64,000 nucleotides of DNA from Falsirhodobacter xinxiangensis (GTDB taxonomy: Bacteria; Pseudomonadota; Alphaproteobacteria; Rhodobacterales; Rhodobacteraceae). A program made the position numbers and the translations under genes. The stretch spans positions 96,279 to 160,278 of the forward strand of contig NZ_SMYN01000001.1 of the NCBI RefSeq assembly GCF_004959935.1, in the 5' to 3' direction. The notes below the pieces were generated by a model, which saw only the letters and a list, made by a program, of their open reading frames with translations, did no database searches and was not told where the DNA came from. Positions 19,942-30,419 of the stretch are shown in pieces. Each line of letters starts with the position of its first letter. The stretch's first letter is position 1.

Positions 19942-21396
19942 GTGGCGCGAATCGGCAAGTGGATCGGCCTTTCGGCAGCCGATGCCGGGATACGGCTGGC
20001 GGCGCAGCTTGCCAGCACGGCGATCCTTGCCCGCATCCTCATCCCCGAGGATTTCGGCACGGCGCTGATGGCACTGACGGTCGTGACGATGCTGGGCACC
20101 TTCGTCAGCACCCCCTTCGAGGAGGCGCTGACCCAGCGTGGGCGCCTTGCGACGGGGCATCTTCGCAGTGCGCTGCTGGTCTCGCTTCTGGCCAGCGTCG
20201 CGATCATCGCCGTTCTGGCGATTGCGGGGCCGCTGATCGCCCGCGCGTCGGGAGTGCCATCGCTTGCGATCTGGATGCCGGTCGCGGCGCTGTTCCTGAT
20301 TGCCCAAGGTCCGGGCAGCATCGCGCGCGCCATCTGCCGCCGTCAGGGACGATTCGACAGCATTGCGGTCTGTCAGGCGGCCAGTGCGGTGATCGGCTGC
20401 GCCGCGGCCATCGTCGCAGCGCTGGCGGGGATGGGTGTCTTCGCGCTGATCCTGCAACGCATGCTGCCGATCGCGCTTTATCCGGCGCTGTCGATGATCG
20501 GGTTTTGGCTGCGCGGGCGGCAGGCATGGCTGGTTCCCAGCTGGGATGGAAGCCGTTTCCGCGAGATCTTCCGCTTCTCGGGCCTGCGCCTGACGGACGA
20601 GGTCATCCGCGCGATGATGCCGACCACGCTGACCTTCATCGTCAACGCTTGGTTCGGCACCGCCGTGCTTGGTCAGCTGAGCATCGCGATGCGCCTGGTC
20701 GAACCGCTGCGGTCGGCCATCGTCAGCGTGGGGCACAACCTCGTCTTCTCGATCCTCGCGCCGCTTCAGAACGACCCGCAGCGCCTTGGCGCGACCGCCG
20801 CGCGCACCGTCGCCAATGTCGCGTCGGTCGGCGTTCCGGTCTTCCTCGGCATCGCGATCTGCGCGCCGCTGCTTCTGCCGCTGGTCGTCGGACCGGGATG
20901 GGAGGGCGCGGCGGATCTGTCGCGCGCACTTTGCGTGGCGGCGGCGATCTCGGTCCCCTTCCGATACCTCTATACCGGGTTCGGCGCTCTGGGCCGGCCT
21001 GAATACAACATCATCGGCAGCACGCTTGGCCTGATCGTCACCATCGTCGGCATCTGGACGGCCGCGCGGATGGGCACCGTGCTGGGCGTCAGCTTCGCCC
21101 TGATCCTGACCGAGCTTTCGATGGCGGTCCTTGCCGTGTTCCTGATGCAGCCGATCGCGAAAAAGGGCCTGTGGCCTGCGCTGCTTCTGGTGCTGCGAAT
21201 CTGGGTTGCCGCCACGCTCATGGTCTTCGCGTTGGAGGCGTTCTGGCTGCGCAGCGGTCTGTTCTCGGGAGCGCCGATTCTGCTGGTTCCGATCGTCGTG
21301 ACCGGCATGGTTCTCTATGCACCGCTGCTTTGGGCCCTGTGCAACCCGTGTTTTCAGGTCCTTCAGTCAACTTTCCTTCGCCGTGGCAGATCGTGA
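19942..21396 (+). CDS. Wzx-type lipid-linked oligosaccharide flippase
   Basis: A 484-residue membrane protein of the polysaccharide transport (MOP) superfamily with 12-14 helices and no soluble domain. It begins with GTG at 19942, one base after the preceding stop, and reads VARIGKWIGLSAADAGIRLA. The segment LARILIPEDFGTALMALTVV is typical of the Wzx/MviN-like N-terminal bundle. It would flip the undecaprenyl-linked repeat to the periplasm. Its place between glycosyltransferases, a Wzz-like protein and a polymerase supports a Wzx/Wzy-dependent pathway. Confidence 0.88.
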   Translation: MARIGKWIGLSAADAGIRLAAQLASTAILARILIPEDFGTALMALTVVTMLGTFVSTPFEEALTQRGRLATGHLRSALLVSLLASVAIIAVLAIAGPLIARASGVPSLAIWMPVAALFLIAQGPGSIARAICRRQGRFDSIAVCQAASAVIGCAAAIVAALAGMGVFALILQRMLPIALYPALSMIGFWLRGRQAWLVPSWDGSRFREIFRFSGLRLTDEVIRAMMPTTLTFIVNAWFGTAVLGQLSIAMRLVEPLRSAIVSVGHNLVFSILAPLQNDPQRLGATAARTVANVASVGVPVFLGIAICAPLLLPLVVGPGWEGAADLSRALCVAAAISVPFRYLYTGFGALGRPEYNIIGSTLGLIVTIVGIWTAARMGTVLGVSFALILTELSMAVLAVFLMQPIAKKGLWPALLLVLRIWVAATLMVFALEAFWLRSGLFSGAPILLVPIVVTGMVLYAPLLWALCNPCFQVLQSTFLRRGRS

Positions 21397-21491
21397 CGCT
21401 TTGCGGCGGCGCAGAAATCTGCCATATTCCTGCCCGTAACCAGTTCCCCGCGCCGCACGGCGTCGGTTTTGCCAAGTAAACGGATTTCGAC

Positions 21492-22532
21492 ATGCAGCAT
21501 ACGCGTCGCGGAGCGGAGGAGATTTTTGCGCAGCCGGTCGCTGCCCCTCCGCAACAGCCCTTCACCGCCCTTGACCTTCTTGCCTCTGCTGGCCGCCACT
21601 GGTGGCTGATCGCGCTTTTGGCGGGCGGCCTGGGCTATGGCGGGTTCCACGTCGCCTCCAAGATGCCGGAGCGATTCCGCGCCGAAGCGGTGCTGGTGTC
21701 CGACGCACGCCGTTCGGGCATCGTCGAACTGGATGGCGAGCCGATCACCGGGCTGGAAGACGGCGCGGCCACCGGCACGATCGTGGAAACCATCAGCTCC
21801 AACATCGTGATCCGCCGGGCGATGGCAACCCTGCCGCCCGAAACGATGACGAAGCTGCGCGATCTTTCCGGCCTCGTGAAGCGCGAGGCAGAGGGGCTGC
21901 CCCCCGTCGCGGACGAAGCCGCGCATATCGCTCGCTTCATCGGCCGCAGCCTGGAAGTGGAAAACTCGGGCCGGTCCTATGTCGTGAACGTGCGCGTCAC
22001 CTCGACCGATCCGGTCGTTTCGACCGAATTGTCGAACGCCATCGCCCGCGCCTATGTCGATTATCGCAGCCAGATCCGGCGCGAGACTTACGAACGGATG
22101 CTGTCCAACACCTCGGGCGAGGCGGAGGTGCTGCGCGAAAAACTGCGGGCCGCGGAACACCGCGCCCAGACCGCGCGGGAACAGGTGCAGCTTCTGACGC
22201 TGAACTCGCGCGGGATGACCCGCGACGCGCAGAACCGCGCGATCGAGGAAAGCGCCGCCCTTTTCGCCACGCAGCGCGAGGCGGAACGCGATGCCGCCGC
22301 GCAGGCCGTCGTCTATGAACGCCTGCTGCTGAACCAGAGCGAGCTGCAAAGCCAGATGCAGACGCCCGAGTTGAACGTCCAGCTTTTCGCCGATGCGACC
22401 GTGCCGCTGGCGCCGTCGGGGATGAATCCCAAGCCGGTGCTGCTGGCGCTGGGCGTGCTGGGCGGCGGGATGCTGGCGCTGTCCTTGGGGCTGATCCGTG
22501 ACGGGCTGCGCCGCCGCAAGGTGCGCGCATGA
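21492..22532 (+). CDS. Chain-length determinant/polysaccharide co-polymerase (Wzz/GumC-like), no kinase domain
   Basis: A 346-residue protein with two membrane helices (about 35-52, WWLIALLAGGLGYGGFHV, and about 312-330), a large periplasmic domain with a coiled-coil stretch near 195-270, and the Pro-rich PLAPSGMNPKP motif before the second helix. This is the Wzz/Wzc N-terminal architecture. No Walker motifs or C-terminal Tyr cluster are present, so it is a kinase-free co-polymerase, with any BY-kinase encoded elsewhere. It controls polymer length together with the polymerase downstream. Its stop overlaps the next gene by 4 bp. Confidence 0.87.
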   Translation: MQHTRRGAEEIFAQPVAAPPQQPFTALDLLASAGRHWWLIALLAGGLGYGGFHVASKMPERFRAEAVLVSDARRSGIVELDGEPITGLEDGAATGTIVETISSNIVIRRAMATLPPETMTKLRDLSGLVKREAEGLPPVADEAAHIARFIGRSLEVENSGRSYVVNVRVTSTDPVVSTELSNAIARAYVDYRSQIRRETYERMLSNTSGEAEVLREKLRAAEHRAQTAREQVQLLTLNSRGMTRDAQNRAIEESAALFATQREAERDAAAQAVVYERLLLNQSELQSQMQTPELNVQLFADATVPLAPSGMNPKPVLLALGVLGGGMLALSLGLIRDGLRRRKVRA

Positions 22533-23320
22533 CCGCCCGCGTTTGCGTCCTGATCCCCGTCTGGAAGGACCAACCCGGCCTCGACCGCACGCTGGCCACG
22601 CTGGCAAAGGAAACGCTGCCGCTGGATATCGTCGTGGTGGATGACGGATCGCCGACCGCGATCGCCGCCGCGCCACTGGCCGGACCGCATCGCGTGACGC
22701 TGCTGCGCCTGCCGCAGAACCGGGGCATCGAACATGCGCTGAACGCCGGGCTGGAGCGTATTCTGGCGCAGGACTATGCCTATGTCGCGCGGCTCGATTG
22801 CGGCGACGTGCCGCTTCCGGGTCGGCTGGATCGGCAGGTGGCGCTGATGGACGCCGAATCCGATGTCGGCATGGTCGGCACCTGGGCGCGCTGCGTGGAT
22901 GATGACGGCAAATACCTGTTCACCCTGCGCTTTCCCACCGATCATGCGGCGATGGTGCGCAAGCAGCGTTATGTCCCCGCCCTGCTGCATCCGACCATCA
23001 TGATCCGCACGGCGGCGCTGCGCCAGATCGGCCTCTACTCCGACCGCTACAAAACGGCCGAGGATTACGACCTGTTCGTCCGCATGGGCCGCAAATGGCG
23101 GTTGGCGAACATCCCCGAGGCGCTGACCGAATATATCGTCAGCGACCAGGGCACGACGCAGGCGAAACGCAAGCGCAACCTGATCGCGCGGCTCCGGGTG
23201 CAGAAGGACAACTTCTCGGCCTTCGATCCGCATGCTTGGCTGGGCGTGGCGCGGACGATGCTGTTCATGGTCATCCCCTTCGGTTGGATGATCCGCGCGA
23301 AAGCGGTGCTGTGGAAGTAG
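22529..23320 (+). CDS. Glycosyltransferase family 2
   Basis: A 263-residue GT-A enzyme with VCVLIPVWKDQPGLDRTLAT, VVDDGSPTAIA and the metal-site ARLDCGDVPLPGRL, where the canonical D-S-D is D-C-G-D. TAEDYDLFVRMGRKWR is the acceptor motif. ATGA overlap with the chain-length gene suggests coupled translation. A hydrophobic stretch near the C-terminus (MLFMVIPFGWMI) may attach it to the membrane. Confidence 0.88.
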   Translation: MTARVCVLIPVWKDQPGLDRTLATLAKETLPLDIVVVDDGSPTAIAAAPLAGPHRVTLLRLPQNRGIEHALNAGLERILAQDYAYVARLDCGDVPLPGRLDRQVALMDAESDVGMVGTWARCVDDDGKYLFTLRFPTDHAAMVRKQRYVPALLHPTIMIRTAALRQIGLYSDRYKTAEDYDLFVRMGRKWRLANIPEALTEYIVSDQGTTQAKRKRNLIARLRVQKDNFSAFDPHAWLGVARTMLFMVIPFGWMIRAKAVLWK

Positions 23321-23321
23321 C

Positions 23322-24710
23322 ATGATCGCGCTTTCGGCACCCCAGACCCTGCCCGACCTGCGCAGCCGGACGCTTGCCGGCTTCCTTGTCGCGCTTTGCG
23401 TGGTGATGACCGCGTTCAACGACATCCCCGCCATGCTTCCGGCGGGCGAGCTGTCGTCGGACGCCTTCGTCTATGTCTTTCCGCTGCTGACCCTGTGCCT
23501 TCTGTGGCATCCGGGCCGGGTGGAGGTGCCGACCTTCTTCACCATATTCGCCATCGCGCTGGTGGGCACGATCCTTGCCGGGATCTGGGCGAATATCGAC
23601 ACCATCGCCACCGCCGATTTCAAAGGGCGCAGCGGCAAGGGGCGGGTCATCACCCAGTCCATGTCGGTCGGCTTCGGTCTGATGGTGATGCTGGTCTTCT
23701 ACAACGCAATCATCCGAGGATATGTGGGCGCGCTGACCAAGGGCGCATTCATCGCCGTGCTGGTGATGGCGGGCTTCGGCGTGCTGGAGATGTCATACTG
23801 GTATGGCATTCCCGGGCTCGCGCAGGTGCACGAGGCACTGTCGGGCTTCTTCCACGCCACATCGGGACTTTTTTATACCCAACGCCTGCGCGCCACCGCG
23901 TTCGAAGTGTCGTGGACGGCGGTGATGCTGACCTTCCTGTTCCCCTTCGCGATTGCGGGCACAAAGCGGACGCGCGGGACGGTGCTGATCCTCGGGATCG
24001 TGGTGGTGATGACGGTGCTGGCCTCGTCGCGGACGGCGATGCTGGTGGTGGGGCTTCAGATGATGATGCTGGCCTTCGTCATGCTGCGCCGCAGGCTGGA
24101 CCTGATCGTGCATATGGTGACGGCGGGCTGCATCGCGCTTATGGTGCTGTTCATCATCCCCGGCGTGGGCGAAAAGCTGGGCAGCGACATCGCCAACCTG
24201 ATCGAATACGGCAGCGCGGACGGCAACATCGACGGCGGCGGCACGGATCGCGAAAACACGTCGAACATCACGCGGCTCGCCTCGATCCGGGTGGGGGTGA
24301 AGCTGTTCCACGAACACCCGATCCTCGGCATCGGGCTGGGGCAATATGGCTTCTACTATCCCAGCTATATCGACGCTGCCGACCTGCGCAGTTACGAGGT
24401 CAGCCAGTTTCTCATCATCGACCCCGAGGATCTGTGGCCCCCCACCTATTCGATGCATGTGCGGCTTCTGGCCGAAACCGGCATCGTCGGCTACGCGATC
24501 TGGCTGGGAACGATCCTGATCTTGCTGCTGCGTGCGCTGCGCCGCGCCTCGGCCAGCACGCTGATCGGGCGCATCTATCTTGCATCCGCGATGACGCTTC
24601 TGGGCTGGCTGCTGCTGGGCGTCAGCATCGACAGCTTCCGCTTCTTCGGCGGCTGGATCGCGATCGCGGTGGTGCTGGCACTGCCGCGCATCGAGGGGCG
24701 CCTTCGATAG
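23322..24710 (+). CDS. O-antigen ligase/Wzy-like polysaccharide polymerase
   Basis: A 462-residue protein with about ten to twelve helices and a large periplasmic loop near 290-385, fitting the Wzy_C/O-antigen ligase family. Conserved-type residues are in HEHPILGIGLGQYGFYYP, the loop that carries the family's catalytic His/Arg. It would join repeat units in the periplasm. It starts 1 nt after the preceding stop and closes EPS locus 1 on the plus strand. The sequence alone cannot separate polymerase from ligase; locus content favours polymerase. Confidence 0.85.
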   Translation: MIALSAPQTLPDLRSRTLAGFLVALCVVMTAFNDIPAMLPAGELSSDAFVYVFPLLTLCLLWHPGRVEVPTFFTIFAIALVGTILAGIWANIDTIATADFKGRSGKGRVITQSMSVGFGLMVMLVFYNAIIRGYVGALTKGAFIAVLVMAGFGVLEMSYWYGIPGLAQVHEALSGFFHATSGLFYTQRLRATAFEVSWTAVMLTFLFPFAIAGTKRTRGTVLILGIVVVMTVLASSRTAMLVVGLQMMMLAFVMLRRRLDLIVHMVTAGCIALMVLFIIPGVGEKLGSDIANLIEYGSADGNIDGGGTDRENTSNITRLASIRVGVKLFHEHPILGIGLGQYGFYYPSYIDAADLRSYEVSQFLIIDPEDLWPPTYSMHVRLLAETGIVGYAIWLGTILILLLRALRRASASTLIGRIYLASAMTLLGWLLLGVSIDSFRFFGGWIAIAVVLALPRIEGRLR

Positions 24711-24796
24711 AATAATATTCTCCTGACCTGCCGAACTTTGGCAACCTTTATCACGACTAACCTGATAGGGTTTTAGGGTAACCAGAGGAGAATGAC

Positions 24797-25378
24797 ATGT
24801 CCAAGACACTCATCATTCCCGGCCTTGACGGCTCGCCCGCGCCGCATTGGCAGCATTGGTGGGCGATGACCGACCCGACCGCCCGCATGGTGGATCAGGC
24901 CGATTGGTCCAAACCCCAGCCCGAGGCGTGGGAGGCCGAGATCGCAGGCGCCGTGCTGCAACATCCCGGCGCGATCCTTGTCGGTCACAGCATCGGCGCA
25001 ATCGCGATCACGCGGCTTCTGGCCCGTTGGCCGCAGTTGGATGTCGGCGGCGTGCTGCTTGTCGCCCCCGCCGAGCCGGTCCATGACGACCGCCTTGCAC
25101 GTTTCGCACCTATCCCTGAACGCCCGCTGCGGGTTCCGGCGACCGTCGTCGCCAGCCGCAACGATCCGTGGATGACCTTCACCCGCGCATCGAAACTGGC
25201 AAAGGCCTGGGGTGCCGAACTGGTTGATCTGGGATTTGCAGGGCATATCAACGTCGATAGCGGCTTTGGCCCGTGGCAGCGCGGTCTTGCCCTGCGCGAC
25301 TCGCTTCGCGAACGCCGCAGCTTCGTGCCGACCCCCGCGACCGAACCGCTTTATCAACGTCGCGGGTGGGCGTTCTGA
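24797..25378 (+). CDS. RBBP9/YdeN-family alpha/beta serine hydrolase
   Basis: A 193-residue hydrolase. It has IPGLDGSPAPHWQHWW at the oxyanion region, nucleophile elbow GHSIGA (Ser near 65), an acid in SRNDPWMT and the catalytic His in GHINVDSGFG, all typical of RBBP9/YdeN. The substrate is unknown. AGAGGAGAATGAC precedes the ATG. Its stop overlaps the start of a tiny membrane protein (TGATG), so the two, and probably a third, are translated together. Confidence 0.88.
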   Translation: MSKTLIIPGLDGSPAPHWQHWWAMTDPTARMVDQADWSKPQPEAWEAEIAGAVLQHPGAILVGHSIGAIAITRLLARWPQLDVGGVLLVAPAEPVHDDRLARFAPIPERPLRVPATVVASRNDPWMTFTRASKLAKAWGAELVDLGFAGHINVDSGFGPWQRGLALRDSLRERRSFVPTPATEPLYQRRGWAF

Positions 25379-25503
25379 TGCGCGTCACGCTTTCCCCGCT
25401 TGTCGCATTCCTTCTGGGCTATGCCGTGCTTCTGGGCGTGATCGTCTCGCCCGGCTCGTTCGGCACCGCCAGTTCCGCCATGCATTCCATTGTCGAGGAT
25501 TGA
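25378..25503 (+). CDS. Small single-helix membrane protein, unknown
   Basis: A 41-residue frame starting at an ATG that overlaps the hydrolase stop. It has one hydrophobic stretch, LSPLVAFLLGYAVLLGVIV, followed by a short polar tail ending SIVED. No known family is recognised. The tight overlap and the second small gene 3 nt downstream make a chance frame unlikely, but conservation has not been checked. Confidence 0.55.
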   Translation: MRVTLSPLVAFLLGYAVLLGVIVSPGSFGTASSAMHSIVED

Positions 25504-25506
25504 TCA

Positions 25507-25650
25507 ATGATGTTCGTCCCCTACGATCCGGGCACTGCCCTTCTTCTGTCGCACGACCATGACGAGGAACCCCCGCTCGCCTTTTCCGCCGGGATACTGG
25601 GCTTTGCGGTCACGCTGCTTCTACTGTTGGGAACGGGCATCATCGGCTGA
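25507..25650 (+). CDS. Small single-helix membrane protein, unknown
   Basis: A 47-residue frame with a GAGGA ribosome site 7 nt before ATG 25507 (a second ATG follows at once). It has a polar N-terminal part containing HDHDEE, possibly metal-binding, and one helix FSAGILGFAVTLLLLLGTGII. It lies 3 nt after the previous small gene. No family is recognised. The metH leader begins about 45 nt downstream. Confidence 0.55.
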   Translation: MMFVPYDPGTALLLSHDHDEEPPLAFSAGILGFAVTLLLLLGTGIIG

Positions 25651-25694
25651 ATTGTCGCGCTGCGCATCTTGAACATGAAAAGCATGAACTTTCC

Positions 25695-25739
25695 CTCGCG
25701 GCCGTATCCGCTATAAGGAACAGCCCCGGCCGCGAGGAG
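25695..25739 (+). promoter_or_regulatory. Stem-loop masking the metH ribosome binding site
   Basis: Perfect 10-bp arms (CTCGCGGCCG at 25695-25704 and CGGCCGCGAG at 25727-25736) enclose a 22-nt loop that itself contains AAGGAA. The 3' arm overlaps the Shine-Dalgarno GAGGAG (25734-25739), 8 nt before the metH ATG. Folding would reduce ribosome access. It does not match the SAM-II, SAH or SAM/SAH consensus that I can recall. Confidence 0.6.
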
Positions 25740-25747
25740 ATCAGCCC

Positions 25748-29482
<3,735 letters not shown>

Positions 29483-29487
29483 TAAAC

Positions 29488-29496
29488 TTATCCACA
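29488..29496 (+). promoter_or_regulatory. DnaA box upstream of the nrd promoter
   Basis: TTATCCACA matches the consensus DnaA box exactly, 42 bp upstream of the TTGACA of the nrd promoter. DnaA controls nrdAB in E. coli, so control of this class Ib operon is plausible but inferred. Confidence 0.6.
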
Positions 29497-29537
29497 CATC
29501 GCCCACAGAAAATCGGCCCTTCCCTGCTTTTCTGGCG

Positions 29538-29579
29538 TTGACAGACTCGCCCCCTCGGGCGCTATATATAGCCCCGAGG
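29538..29579 (+). promoter_or_regulatory. nrdHIE promoter with NrdR-like box in a palindrome
   Basis: A consensus -35 TTGACA (29538-29543) precedes a TATA-rich -10 inside GCTATATATAGC (29561-29572), itself a perfect 12-bp palindrome with the CTATATATAG core of NrdR boxes. That core is flanked by CCTCGGG and CCCGAGG arms (29553-29579). NrdR normally uses two boxes; only one good match is visible. Confidence 0.7.
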
Positions 29580-29791
29580 ACGCGACAACCCGCTAGAGGT
29601 TGAGGCATCGGAGAGGCAACAAACCCAATTTTCATTGGGCCAAGCCTTTTCGAGGCTGGCATGGAACACCATATCTTGCGGTATGGATCATGCCTGCCAC
29701 AAACGATCCTCGCGGATGATGTGACAACGGGCATTGGCCCGGTGCCCTTGCGGCCCCGGACCACGCGCCCACGCCGAATAGGACCAAAGCG
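29580..29791 (+). ncRNA. Structured 5' leader of nrdHIE, candidate cis-regulatory RNA
   Basis: About 210 nt of transcribed leader separate the promoter from nrdH, far longer than needed for ribosome binding. I can pair six hairpins in a row: CAACC/GGTTG (29586-29602), CCCAAT/ATTGGG (29624-29639), AGCCT/AGGCT (29643-29657), GGCATG/CATGCC with an inner CCATA/TATGG (29658-29694), ATCC/GGAT (29706-29717) and GGGCA/TGCCC (29729-29747). It lacks the cobalamin-box and manganese-riboswitch signatures. No protein-like frame runs through it. It may be a metabolite- or metal-sensing leader or an independent small RNA. Confidence 0.55.
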
Positions 29792-30013
29792 ATGACCGTG
29801 ACCGTTTATTCCAAACCCGCCTGCGTGCAATGCGACGCGACCAAGCGTGCGCTGGACAGCAAGGGCATCGTCTATAACGTCGTCGACCTGACCGAAGACG
29901 CGGCGGCGATGGAGCATGTGACGGGCCTTGGCTATCGTCAGGCCCCCGTCGTCATCGCGGGGTCCGACCACTGGGCGGGCTTCCGTCCCGACAAGATCGG
30001 CGCGCTGGCCTGA
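29792..30013 (+). CDS. nrdH: NrdH redoxin, electron donor for class Ib ribonucleotide reductase
   Basis: A 73-residue glutaredoxin-like protein with thioredoxin-like activity. It has the active-site CVQC (Cys 11 and 14) and the family tail [16 protein letters not shown]. It reduces the catalytic cysteines of NrdE. First gene of nrdHIE. The SD is weak (AGGACCAAAGCG before ATG), so the leader upstream may matter for its translation. The nrdI start follows 4 nt after its stop. Confidence 0.95.
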   Translation: MTVTVYSKPACVQCDATKRALDSKGIVYNVVDLTEDAAAMEHVTGLGYRQAPVVIAGSDHWAGFRPDKIGALA

Positions 30014-30017
30014 CGAC

Positions 30018-30419
30018 GTGGCCGGACTGGTCTATTACTCGTCCGGCTCGGGCAATACGCAAAGGTTCGTGGATCGGCTGGGCCTGCCCGCCACGCGAAT
30101 TCTGGGCGAGACGCGGGTGACGGAACCCTACGTTCTGATCACCCCGAGTTATTCAGACGGTCTTGGGAATGGCGCGGTTGCCAAACCCGTGATCCGGTTC
30201 CTCAACGACCCCGCGAACAGATGTCTTCTGCGCGGGGTTATCGCTTCGGGGAACCGCAATTTCGGTGAATACTTCGCCCATGCGGGCAAGATCATCGCGG
30301 CCAAATGTGGTGTGCCAGTCCTTTATCGCTTCGAGCTTTCCGGCACGGACGAGGATGTGGCGCGCGTGAGACAAGGATTGGAAACGTTTTGGACACGGCA
30401 ACGCTCGATCGCCCCGTAG
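30018..30419 (+). CDS. nrdI: NrdI flavodoxin-like protein for NrdF cofactor assembly
   Basis: A 133-residue flavodoxin-like protein starting at GTG 30018. The FMN phosphate loop is [16 protein letters not shown] and later motifs are [13 protein letters not shown] and [16 protein letters not shown]. It supplies oxidant to build the dimanganese-tyrosyl radical of NrdF. Its 3' end overlaps the likely nrdE start by 31 nt. Confidence 0.94.
   Translation: MAGLVYYSSGSGNTQRFVDRLGLPATRILGETRVTEPYVLITPSYSDGLGNGAVAKPVIRFLNDPANRCLLRGVIASGNRNFGEYFAHAGKIIAAKCGVPVLYRFELSGTDEDVARVRQGLETFWTRQRSIAP

Noticed and set aside
25695..25739. metH hairpin as a known SAM or SAH riboswitch
   Set aside because: The stem and loop sequences do not fit the SAM-II, SAH or SAM/SAH consensus that I can recall; left as an unnamed stem-loop.
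29580..29791. nrd leader as a cobalamin or manganese riboswitch
   Set aside because: The B12 box, the GCCACTG element and the yybP-ykoY conserved loops are all missing.
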